A DNA stretch of 10,509 nt from DASVNK01 sp964478815. GTDB taxonomy: Bacteria; Verrucomicrobiota; Verrucomicrobiia; Limisphaerales; SXQI01. Both the position numbers and the translations under genes were made by a program. Positions within the stretch are counted from its first letter, which is position 1. Every line of letters starts with the position of its first letter. Location: assembly GCA_964478815.1 (NCBI GenBank), contig CAYZKY010000187.1, positions 1 through 10,509 of the forward strand, written 5' to 3'. This document shows positions 1 to 5,396 of the stretch, one piece after another. Under the pieces are notes generated by a model. That model ran no database searches and was not told the DNA's origin. It worked only from the letters and a program-made list of their open reading frames with translations.

Positions 1-1
1 C

Positions 2-280
2 TTCGGCGAGAATATGCGGGTGCTCAAGTGGATCGTCGACCGTTGCCGGGGCCGCGTCCGCGCCCGGGAGACGATCCTGGGCTGGATGCCGTTTACCGAC
101 GGCTTCGACCTGGGCGGCATGGCGAACTTCGGCCGGGCCGAATTCGAAACGGTGCAGGCGATCAAGACCGACGAATGGAAACGGGAGATCGCCCTGCAGG
201 ACGAATTGTTCATCGACCTGCACCACACCATGCCGAAGGAACTCACCTTTCATCGCGAGCTGCTGCTCTCGCGGCTCTGA
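2..280 (+). CDS. pckG: Phosphoenolpyruvate carboxykinase (GTP), C-terminal part only
   Basis: The reading frame is open from the window edge to a TGA at 278-280, so this is the last ~92 residues of a gene that starts upstream. The piece opens with FGENMRVLKWIVDR, a segment I recognise from the C-terminal half of GTP-dependent PEP carboxykinase (usually about 600 residues), followed by a GWMP...DGFDLGGM stretch and a charged, mostly helical end. The enzyme converts oxaloacetate plus GTP to phosphoenolpyruvate, GDP and CO2 in the cytoplasm, at the gluconeogenic node. The catalytic lysine, metal ligands and P-loop lie outside the window and cannot be checked. The in-frame ATG at 14 is an internal methionine, not the start. 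A hairpin 12 bases after the stop probably ends the transcript. Assignment rests on the FGENMRVLKWI block and is fairly secure. Confidence 0.85.
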   Translation, partial: FGENMRVLKWIVDRCRGRVRARETILGWMPFTDGFDLGGMANFGRAEFETVQAIKTDEWKREIALQDELFIDLHHTMPKELTFHRELLLSRL

Positions 281-292
281 GCATCGACATAG

Positions 293-319
293 GCCGCTGG
301 CTCGCTCGAAGCCAGCGGC
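293..319. terminator. Perfect 10-bp hairpin between convergent genes
   Basis: GCCGCTGGCT (293-302) and AGCCAGCGGC (310-319) are exact reverse complements around a 7-base loop. The hairpin lies 12 bases after the pckG stop and 22 bases beyond the end of the minus-strand pseudopilin gene, so it is placed to end transcription from both sides. No run of T follows on either strand, so it is not a textbook intrinsic terminator; it may be a Rho-dependent pause site or a 3'-end stabiliser. Confidence 0.6.
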
Positions 320-341
320 GGGTGCCGCGCGTCGCCCCGCG

Positions 342-611
342 TCAGACTCCGAGCTGCCGGTCGCGGTTCCTTTCTCTGAGCGAAATCACTTCCAAGTGAT
401 TGGCGCCGGAGGGCCTGTTCCCGGCGAAACCGAGCCAGGGTTTCGTCACGATCCCCGCCGGATGGCTGGATCGAAGGTCTTCCTTCAAACGTTTGGCCCT
501 GCCCAGGGCGCGCAACACTGGCCCGAGCAAGAGGGCCACCAGGATCGCAATAATGGCGATCACGCACAGCAACTCGATCAACGAGAACCCGCCCATTCGT
601 CGTGACTTCAC
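342..611 (-). CDS. Short prepilin-type N-terminal cleavage/methylation domain protein
   Basis: This 89-residue protein begins with a short basic leader (MKSRRMGG) directly followed by FSLIELL and a hydrophobic helix of about 20 residues (CVIAIIAILVALLLGPVL), the class III signal of type IV pilins and type II secretion pseudopilins. Family knowledge predicts cleavage after Gly8 by a prepilin peptidase, N-methylation of Phe, and membrane anchoring. The remaining ~60 residues are basic and show no domain I recognise and no H-X9-DG tail. The start is uncertain: GTG at 611 gives the leader quoted; ATG at 596 gives a leader of only MGG and no basic residues, so GTG is preferred, although neither has a clear ribosome binding site. 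It follows the methyltransferase gene by 63 bases on the same strand and may be the last gene of that transcript. Its small size suggests a minor pseudopilin or a truncated gene. Confidence 0.7.
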   Translation of the reverse strand: MKSRRMGGFSLIELLCVIAIIAILVALLLGPVLRALGRAKRLKEDLRSSHPAGIVTKPWLGFAGNRPSGANHLEVISLRERNRDRQLGV

Positions 612-674
612 GGAGGGATTGGACAGGGATACTCGCGACGCCTCACGCGGGAGGAGGCATGGAACGAACCGAAA

Positions 675-1268
675 TCACGCCGGGGGCCCGGGCCGCTTCC
701 GCCACAGCGTCATCCATTCGAGGCCGGCGCGGTTGGAATACGAGCGCGGCACCCAGTCGCTGAGCAGCTCGAAATAGGGGTCGAACTGAGCGCGAATGGC
801 GTCTCGCGTCGAGCCAAAGGGTGGGCCTTCTTCGTCCACCGGCAGCATGTAAAAGATGGCCAGAAACCGTCCGTCCGGCTTCAGCACGCGCGCGGCGGCT
901 TTCGCATAGTCGCCACGGCGCGAAGGATCGATCGCGCAAAACAGGGTGTGCTCGAACAACCAGTCGAACGCCGGCAGCGGCGCGGTCAAAAAATCCTCCA
1001 GGCAAAACTCCGCCGACAGCCCCGCGGCGGCGGTCTTCTCCTGCGAGTGCCGGATCGCGCTCGGCGCCAGGTCCAATCCGGTCGCCTCGAACCCGGCCTG
1101 GGCCCACGCGCGGACGTCGTGCCCCATCCCGCAGCCCGGCACCAGCACCCGCCCTCGCGGCAATTCCGGGTGCTGTTCCAGAAAATCCACCAGCCCGGGC
1201 GAAGGCTCGCCTTTGTCCCAACGGGTGTCGCCTTTCTGGTAAAGTTCCTCCCAAGCCGTGTTGCTCAT
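675..1268 (-). CDS. TPMT / thiol-methyltransferase-like SAM-dependent methyltransferase
   Basis: This 197-residue cytoplasmic protein is a class I SAM-dependent methyltransferase. Motif I is VLVPGCGMGHDV (residues 41-52), the acidic residue at the end of strand beta-2 is Asp66 in GLDLAPSAI, and a post-motif segment FDWLFEHTLFCAIDP sits at 101-115. The N-terminal W-EE-Y--GDTRWD-G-PSPGL block together with 'VPGCG' is typical of the thiopurine methyltransferase superfamily, especially the TMT1/HOL branch that methylates thiols or halides; the true substrate cannot be read from sequence. The ATG at 1266-1268 overlaps the TGA of the upstream TPM gene in the form ATGA, which implies translational coupling and decides the start; the longer open frame upstream merely reads the other gene out of frame. 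Length is close to the family norm (about 200 residues). Confidence 0.88.
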   Translation of the reverse strand: MSNTAWEELYQKGDTRWDKGEPSPGLVDFLEQHPELPRGRVLVPGCGMGHDVRAWAQAGFEATGLDLAPSAIRHSQEKTAAAGLSAEFCLEDFLTAPLPAFDWLFEHTLFCAIDPSRRGDYAKAAARVLKPDGRFLAIFYMLPVDEEGPPFGSTRDAIRAQFDPYFELLSDWVPRSYSNRAGLEWMTLWRKRPGPPA

Positions 1269-1717
1269 GGGTTTGCTGGGCCTCCATCCCGTTCGATGCG
1301 GTTCGGCAACTCGTTGCGGTCGTCCGCCTGGCGCGGAAAATGGAGCGCCATCGCTTCGCCAGCTTGCTCCACTCCCGCGACAATCGCCTCCGTCCAGCGC
1401 CCGCCCTTCAGATGATCGGTCATTTTCGCGCTGATCTGTTCCCAAAAGCTCTGCCCGCATTTTTCGTGGATGGCTTCATCCCCGCGAATCGCGAAGGTTT
1501 GAGACACGGGCGCGAGGTAAAGTAAGACGCCGTTGCGCGATTGCGTCCGGCTCATGCCGAGCCGCTCGAATTGGCGGCCTGCTTCCTCCAGAACATCCTC
1601 GACCGCCCGCTCGCTGATGAATACCCGAATCTCGCCCGACGAGCGGCGCTCGGCCTGCTCGATCGCCGCGACGATTCGCGCCTCATCCAGAGCTTGTAGA
1701 AACTGTTTCGTCTGCAT
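1265..1717 (-). CDS. TPM domain protein without signal peptide
   Basis: This 150-residue protein is the second of two adjacent TPM-type proteins. It starts MQTKQFLQALDEARI, then IEQAERRSSGEIRVFIS (residues about 18-34) and NGVLLYLAPVSQTFAIRGDEAIH (about 62-84), the beta-strand core of the TPM (Psb32/YgcG-type, formerly 'TPM_phosphatase') fold, with a helical end rich in charged residues. There is no signal peptide and no membrane segment, so it is predicted to stay cytoplasmic, unlike its secreted neighbour. ATG at 1717 is chosen because TPM similarity begins there and AGGGA lies 4 bases upstream; the longer open frame runs back into the Gly-rich tail of the neighbour out of frame. It is 13 bases after that gene and overlaps the methyltransferase start by 4 bases. 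Biochemical activity of this family is not settled; phosphatase activity has been reported for a plant relative. Confidence 0.8.
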   Translation of the reverse strand: MQTKQFLQALDEARIVAAIEQAERRSSGEIRVFISERAVEDVLEEAGRQFERLGMSRTQSRNGVLLYLAPVSQTFAIRGDEAIHEKCGQSFWEQISAKMTDHLKGGRWTEAIVAGVEQAGEAMALHFPRQADDRNELPNRIERDGGPANP

Positions 1718-1730
1718 GGTTCCCTGCTTG

Positions 1731-2516
1731 CTACCAGCGTCCCGAAGCGCCGCCGCCCCCGAAGTTCCCTCCGCCGCCGGACCATCCTCCTCCTCCGCCA
1801 AAGCCGCCCCCGCGGCCCCCGGACCAACCGCCGCCGCCGAGGCCGCCCCAGCCTCCTCCCCAGAAGTGCCGCCGCCCCACACCGCCATAGATTGTCCCTC
1901 GCCGCCGCCGCCGAGATGTCGCCCCCACCAGGATAATCATGAGGATCACCGCCACGGCCACCCAGTTGTTCGGCCGCTGCTGCCGCCCCTGGTTCAACGT
2001 GCGTCCCGTTCCCCGATACTCGCCTTTAGACGCCGCGATCAGCCCCTGCACGCCGTTGCGAAGCCCGGCGTCGTAGTTGCCCGTGCGCAAGGTCGGAAGG
2101 ATCGCCGACTCGATGATTTGTTTCGTCGTGGCATCCGGGATGGCCGCCTCCAGGCCGTACCCGACCTCGATCCGCACGGCCCGATTCTGGATGAACAAGA
2201 ACAGAACGGCTCCATTGTCTTCCTTGGCCCGTCCGACGCCCCAGGATTGCGCCACGCGGGCGGTGTAATCCTCCATCGAAGAATCGCTCTCCATCTTCGG
2301 GAAGATCGCGGCGAGAATCTGCGAGCCGTCGCTTTTTTCCAGCGCTTCGAGCTGGGCATTCAACTCATTCGCCACGGCGGCAGAAACGACGCCCGCATAA
2401 TCGTTGAAGTATCGCTTCGGCTTCGGCGGCAGCACCTCGGCCGCCGGCAGCGATGCCGCCAGCCAGACGAACAGGGCCAGCCCAAAGGAGCCGATGGCTT
2501 TCGCGCGCGCGCTCAT
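1731..2516 (-). CDS. Secreted/membrane TPM domain protein, YgcG type, with Gly-rich tail
   Basis: This 261-residue protein has four visible parts: a signal peptide (residues 1-26, hydrophobic core GLALFVWLAASLP, likely cut after PAA); a TPM domain at about 35-160, with the conserved YFNDYAGVVS start, EDNGAVLFLFIQNRAVRIEV and GYGLEAAIPD; one membrane helix at about 185-200 (VAVAVILMIILVG) followed by five arginines; and a tail from about 217 made almost only of Gly with Trp, Phe, Ser and Asn. This is the standard YgcG architecture. The TPM domain should be outside the cytoplasmic membrane and the Arg-rich/Gly-rich tail inside. The gene overlaps the end of lemA by 4 bases (ATGA at 2513-2516), and LemA and YgcG-type proteins are commonly encoded together. 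The function is unknown; a role in envelope maintenance or stress is inferred from context. Confidence 0.9.
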   Translation of the reverse strand: MSARAKAIGSFGLALFVWLAASLPAAEVLPPKPKRYFNDYAGVVSAAVANELNAQLEALEKSDGSQILAAIFPKMESDSSMEDYTARVAQSWGVGRAKEDNGAVLFLFIQNRAVRIEVGYGLEAAIPDATTKQIIESAILPTLRTGNYDAGLRNGVQGLIAASKGEYRGTGRTLNQGRQQRPNNWVAVAVILMIILVGATSRRRRRGTIYGGVGRRHFWGGGWGGLGGGGWSGGRGGGFGGGGGWSGGGGNFGGGGASGRW

Positions 2517-3139
2517 TTCGCAGGATTTGCGCCTCCGTCGAAGTTAAACTTCACCTCGGGCGGCTTTTCCGCGCCGGTCGTGGCCTGGAAGTAAGGCTTC
2601 GGCTCGAAATTTCGAAACGACGCGAGCACCGATGCCGGGAACTGCTTGATCGTCGTGTTGTAAGCCTGCACCTGCTCGTTGAACCGCCCGCGTTCCACGC
2701 TGATGCGATTCTCCGTCCCTTCCAATTGCGACTGCAGGTTCAGGAAGTTGCTGTTCGCCTTCAGATCGGGGTAACGCTCCACCACCACCAGCAACCGCTG
2801 CAACGCGCTTGAAAGCTGATCCTGCGACGCCTGGAATTGCCGCAGCACCTCCGGCGAGATCGGCGCGCGATTCGCGTCGATCTGCACCCGGCCCACCGAG
2901 GCACGCGCATCGACGACCGCGCTCAGCGTCGATTTTTCGAAGTTCGCCGCCCCTTGCACCGTGTTCACCAGATTCGGGATCAAGTCCGCCCGCCGCTGAT
3001 AAACATTCTGCACCTGCGCCCACGAAGCATCTACGCCCTGATCCAGCTTCACGATCTTATTGTTGATGCCGATGGCCCGGACTAGCACCAGCAACGCCAG
3101 CGCGAACAATACCCCCAACGCTAGAAGAACGTACTTCAT
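2513..3139 (-). CDS. lemA: LemA family protein
   Basis: This 208-residue protein carries the whole LemA pattern: an N-terminal membrane helix (residues 4-22, VLLALGVLFALALLVLV), then NNKIVKLDQGVDASWAQV (26-43), YQRRADLIPNLVNTVQG (47-63), ERYPDLKANSNFLNLQSQL (121-139), GTENRISVERGRFNEQV (141-157) and a C-terminal FP...SFRNFEPKPYF block. LemA proteins have a short N-terminal anchor and a helical-bundle body; their biochemical role is not known, and they often sit beside TPM-domain proteins and M48 peptidases (no peptidase is visible here). ATG at 3137-3139 is the only start that keeps the normal N-terminus. No good Shine-Dalgarno is seen. It is the first gene of the minus-strand operon, so its promoter should lie in 3140-3237 or further right; I could not identify convincing -35/-10 boxes. 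Confidence 0.95.
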   Translation of the reverse strand: MKYVLLALGVLFALALLVLVRAIGINNKIVKLDQGVDASWAQVQNVYQRRADLIPNLVNTVQGAANFEKSTLSAVVDARASVGRVQIDANRAPISPEVLRQFQASQDQLSSALQRLLVVVERYPDLKANSNFLNLQSQLEGTENRISVERGRFNEQVQAYNTTIKQFPASVLASFRNFEPKPYFQATTGAEKPPEVKFNFDGGANPAK

Positions 3140-3237
3140 GCCAGCATGCTGCCCTTAAGGCCCGCTCCCCGCAATTCCAACCTCACCCCCGCTTTGTAAT
3201 CCTTGACCAGAATCGCCCGTTCGACTCGATCCCCGCC
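3140..3237. promoter_or_regulatory. Divergent intergenic region between lemA and the HPCxxCH gene
   Basis: This 98-base gap separates lemA (leftward) from the small membrane protein gene (rightward) and must serve at least one of them. A TTGACC at 3203-3208 could be a rightward -35 box, but the matching position 17 bases on (TCGATC, 3226-3231) is a poor -10 box. No clear palindromic operator is seen. If the rightward gene really starts at GTG 3316, the regulatory region extends to 3315. Confidence 0.3.
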
Positions 3238-3690
3238 GTGCCGTGGCCTCTTTGGCCAGCATTGGCCTGGAAATCGATTGACGGGCGAAGCGGCTTCTCC
3301 GATGTTGCACGCACGGTGGCGCGCGGGTTCAAAGCTGCGGTGGTGGCGGTGGTCCTCATCTTTTCGGTGGGGCTCCAATGGCCCATTCTGCAGTCGGTGG
3401 CCTGGCTGAACATGATCGTGAGCTATTCGCAGGAGGATGGCTTCGAGACAGCCGTGGCCAAAACCTTCAGCGGCAAGCATCCCTGCCGGATTTGCCATGT
3501 GGTTAAAGCCGGCCAGGAGGCGGAGCAGGAGCAGGCCAAGGATGTCTCGATCAAGAAGATCGATCTGATCTCGGAAGCTCCCGCTGTCGAAGTGTTCGCG
3601 CAGGTGCTTTCGATTCCGCCGCCGACCTTCTTGGCCGGGACAGGGTTGCTCCTGGATGCCCCTCCCACGCCGCCGCCCGACTTCGTCTAG
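3238..3690 (+). CDS. Small single-pass membrane protein with HPCxxCH motif, function unknown
   Basis: This frame encodes up to 150 residues. A basic segment (VARGFK) leads into one hydrophobic helix at about 32-50 (AAVVAVVLIFSVGLQWPIL), followed by QSVAWLNMIVSYSQ, then FETAVAKTFSGKHPCRICHVVKAG (69-92) with the Cys83-x-x-Cys86-His87 pair, a charged EAEQEQAKD stretch, and a Pro-rich end (APPTPPPDFV). I have an impression of a small verrucomicrobial family with a 'GKHPCxxC' core, which supports this strand over the overlapping minus-strand frames, but I cannot name a function. CxxC pairs bind metal or form a disulfide; CxxCH also matches a haem c site. The GTG at 3238 is the first start in frame, but no ribosome binding site precedes it; GTG at 3316 would place the membrane helix almost at the N-terminus and is a serious alternative. 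Codon third positions are GC-rich like the neighbours. Confidence 0.65.
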   Translation: MPWPLWPALAWKSIDGRSGFSDVARTVARGFKAAVVAVVLIFSVGLQWPILQSVAWLNMIVSYSQEDGFETAVAKTFSGKHPCRICHVVKAGQEAEQEQAKDVSIKKIDLISEAPAVEVFAQVLSIPPPTFLAGTGLLLDAPPTPPPDFV

Positions 3691-3706
3691 TCTTCCCCTT
3701 CCTCGG

Positions 3707-3718
3707 CTCCTTCGGGAG
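3707..3718 (+). other. Small hairpin with UUCG tetraloop
   Basis: CTCC (3707-3710) and GGAG (3715-3718) pair around TTCG. A C(UUCG)G tetraloop is unusually stable in RNA, which partly offsets the short stem. It lies 16 bases after the stop of the HPCxxCH gene and just before a second hairpin at 3730-3747. Confidence 0.4.
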
Positions 3719-3729
3719 TAGTTCCGTTT

Positions 3730-3758
3730 CTTGTCCACGAGGACAAGTGTCCCTTTTT
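3730..3758 (+). terminator. Hairpin followed by T-rich stretch, candidate terminator or attenuator
   Basis: CTTGTCC (3730-3736) and GGACAAG (3741-3747) form a perfect 7-bp stem with an ACGA loop; six bases later comes TTTTT (3754-3758). Transcription from the HPCxxCH gene could end here, or the structure could tune read-through into the pseudopilin gene that starts at 3772. The T run is set back from the stem, so termination would be weak. Confidence 0.45.
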
Positions 3759-3771
3759 CCATTCAGGTATT

Positions 3772-4425
3772 GTGTTTGTTTTTGTGCAGTCGCGCCGGCG
3801 TGCGTTCACGCTGGTGGAACTCTTGGTCGTTATTGCCGTGATCGCCATCCTGGCCGGCTTGCTTTTGCCCGCTTTGGCGAAGGCGAAGGCGAGCGGGCGG
3901 GCGACGCGGTGCCTGAGCAACCTGCGGCAGATCGGTTTGTCGACAGTGATGTTCAGCGACGACAACGACGGAGCCCTGCCGCGCTCCGAGCATCAAGGAC
4001 AGACCTGGGTGGGGGCGCTGGTGCCGTACGGCGGCGGGAAGGGAGTCTACCGCTGCCCGGCCGATCCGAACACGAATCGCGTCTACAGTTACGCGATCAA
4101 CGATTTTTTGTTGCCGCCGAAACCAGGAACGGGGACGCGTGACTTTTCGAAGGTCACGGCCATTCCTGGATCGAGCGAAACCCTCTTCCTTCCAGAGTGC
4201 GCTGACGCCTTCAGCGACAGCGACCATTTTCATTTTGCGGACCCGCTGGAAGCGGGTTATGCGCCGACCGCCTTTTTTTCGGAGGTGGGCGTTTTGCGAC
4301 ATCTAAAAGGGGCCAACTACCTGTTTGTAGATGGCCATGTGGAAAAAATTAGCTGGGTCCGCGTGAAACTTAAATTGACTCAGGCCGGGTCGCGCTTGGT
4401 GAACCCGGCGGGTCACGAACCATGA
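3772..4425 (+). CDS. Type II secretion-like pseudopilin with H-X9-DG tail signature
   Basis: This 217-residue protein has a basic leader (QSRRRA) followed by FTLVELLVVIAVIAIL and a hydrophobic helix to about residue 34, then ALAKAKASGRATRCLSNLRQIGL, the typical pilin-like stalk of verrucomicrobial and planctomycete proteins. A YRCPADPN block sits at 93-100 and an H-X9-DG signature near the end (His177, Asp187-Gly188 in VDGHVE). Residue -1 of the processing site is Ala rather than the usual Gly, a known variant of this leader type. The protein should be inserted in the cytoplasmic membrane with its body outside; whether it joins a pilus or secretion apparatus is unknown. GTG at 3772 is used because AGGT lies five bases before it; GTG at 3784 is possible. 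Its stop overlaps the next start by 4 bases. Confidence 0.85.
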   Translation: MFVFVQSRRRAFTLVELLVVIAVIAILAGLLLPALAKAKASGRATRCLSNLRQIGLSTVMFSDDNDGALPRSEHQGQTWVGALVPYGGGKGVYRCPADPNTNRVYSYAINDFLLPPKPGTGTRDFSKVTAIPGSSETLFLPECADAFSDSDHFHFADPLEAGYAPTAFFSEVGVLRHLKGANYLFVDGHVEKISWVRVKLKLTQAGSRLVNPAGHEP

Positions 4426-5285
4426 ACGGGAAAGTAATGAACAGAAGAACAATGACACAATGGGCCATGCTCTGCCTCGGCTTGGGTTTGCTGGCGGGAA
4501 CACGCCTGCACGCTCAGCACGGGCATCTGAATGCCGGGGCGGCGAGCTGGGATCAGAATTCCAAGCTGCAATGGGATAACGGGGCCGCGTTTGTCGCGGC
4601 GTCCGGCTACGTGAAATCGATGGTCTATAGCAACATGGGGACGTTCGCTTCGACCTTCAACGGCAATATCAGCCTCACGGCCTTGCACTCGACAAACGGG
4701 CTGGGGGAGCGGATCAATGGATCCACCGCGCCGGGGTCGTTCATCGTGGCGGAGATCGTATCGGTGCGCGGGCCGGAAGGAGGCAGTTTCACCTTCTGGC
4801 ACGAAAATGAACCGCACCTGGTGGTGCCCTCCGGAACGACCGATGGCGGCTTTCGTTACGAGCTGAGCGATGCCACCCTGGGAGCCGGCCAGCCGGGGGT
4901 CGATCCGTTCGGACACCTTCACGGCCGGCGGTTCAGCTTGAACCAGCCGGGGATCTACGAGATCGGCTTTCGGGCGATCGACATTTCCACCAACGGAACG
5001 GGCGGCGGGCCGATCCACACGCCATCGGATGTCTTGCGGGTGATGTTCCAGGCCGGGATCAACCTCGAATCGGTGGAGCCCGCTGGCGACCGCACGCACA
5101 TCCGGTTCGGCTCGATGGTGAACTTTCTTTGGCAGTTGGAATCGATCGATTCCCTGAGTGCGACGGATTGGCGGCCGGTCGGCGATCCGATCGCGGGGGC
5201 GGATCGATTCATGGAGATCGAGGACGAGCGGCCCGCGGTTCCGACCCGCTTTTACCGGATGAAGGGAGAACTGGTGGTGCCGTAG
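4422..5285 (+). CDS. Secreted protein with choice-of-anchor-M-like domain
   Basis: This protein of up to 287 residues has a Sec signal peptide (core WAMLCLGLGLLAG, likely cut after LHA at 31). The mature protein opens with QHGHLNAGA. The middle carries a beta-rich domain with EIVSVRGPEGGSF (111-123) and GHLHGRRFSLNQPGIYEI (164-181). The HGHL start plus 'H-H...F...PGIYEI-F' resembles the domain of actinobacterial surface-anchored and choice-of-anchor-M proteins. The end (FLWQLESIDSLSATDW...FYR, about 235-278) resembles a short beta domain common at the end of verrucomicrobial secreted proteins. No LPXTG, PEP-CTERM or other anchor is visible. ATG 4422 overlaps the pseudopilin stop (ATGA); ATG 4437, preceded by GGGAAAG, gives a more usual signal peptide (MNRRTM). 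It may be a pseudopilin partner or secreted cargo. Domain assignment is by eye. Confidence 0.75.
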   Translation: MNGKVMNRRTMTQWAMLCLGLGLLAGTRLHAQHGHLNAGAASWDQNSKLQWDNGAAFVAASGYVKSMVYSNMGTFASTFNGNISLTALHSTNGLGERINGSTAPGSFIVAEIVSVRGPEGGSFTFWHENEPHLVVPSGTTDGGFRYELSDATLGAGQPGVDPFGHLHGRRFSLNQPGIYEIGFRAIDISTNGTGGGPIHTPSDVLRVMFQAGINLESVEPAGDRTHIRFGSMVNFLWQLESIDSLSATDWRPVGDPIAGADRFMEIEDERPAVPTRFYRMKGELVVP

Positions 5286-5289
5286 CGGT

Positions 5290-5294
5290 GGAGG
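5290..5294 (+). promoter_or_regulatory. Shine-Dalgarno GGAGG deciding the GTG start at 5301
   Basis: GGAGG lies six bases before the GTG at 5301, ideal spacing. The in-frame ATGs at 5340 and 5361 have no purine-rich sequence before them, so 5301 is the best-supported start even though it begins inside the inverted repeat 5299-5396. Confidence 0.6.
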
Positions 5295-5298
5295 TTTT

Positions 5299-5396
5299 GG
5301 GTGGGTGCAACGGCATGGGCCGGGCGGTCCGAACGTGCGATGCTCTGCTGCGTTCGAACCATGCTTCTCGCGGCCCGATCTGCCTTGCACCCACCC
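5299..5396. repeat. 98-nt imperfect inverted repeat over a start codon
   Basis: The arms pair as follows: 5299-5310 with 5385-5396 (12 of 12), 5312-5315 with 5381-5384 (4 of 4), 5317-5322 with 5371-5376 (6 of 6), and 5326-5335 with 5351-5360 (9 of 10), leaving a 15-base terminal loop (5336-5350), a 3/10-base internal loop and small bulges. The outer arm reads GGGTGGGTGCAA / TTGCACCCACCC. In RNA this is a long, very stable hairpin; in DNA it could form a cruciform. It overlaps the first codons of the downstream gene. It could be a mobile palindromic repeat, a translational control element or both. Confidence 0.8.

Noticed and set aside
640..658. GCCTC / GAGGC inverted repeat between the methyltransferase and pseudopilin genes.
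   Set aside because: A 5-bp stem with a 9-base loop is too weak to call a terminator or operator.
1269..1460. An N-terminal extension of the methyltransferase to 261 residues.
   Set aside because: The added residues are the TPM gene read out of frame; the ATGA overlap and the family start both point to 1268.
1740..1865. Repetitive GC-rich sequence that looks like a DNA repeat array.
   Set aside because: It encodes the Gly-rich tail of the YgcG-type protein; the repetition follows from glycine codons and is normal for this family.
1533..2594. A 353-residue plus-strand frame opposite the TPM genes.
   Set aside because: Arg/Pro/His-rich composition without motifs; the opposite strand encodes two recognisable TPM proteins.
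3136..3762. A 208-residue minus-strand frame whose stop overlaps the lemA start as ATGA.
   Set aside because: Its composition is low-complexity and charged, and most of it lies opposite the HPCxxCH gene. Only its last ~25 residues look protein-like, and the overlap with lemA can be chance. It remains a weak possibility that a short gene piece precedes lemA.
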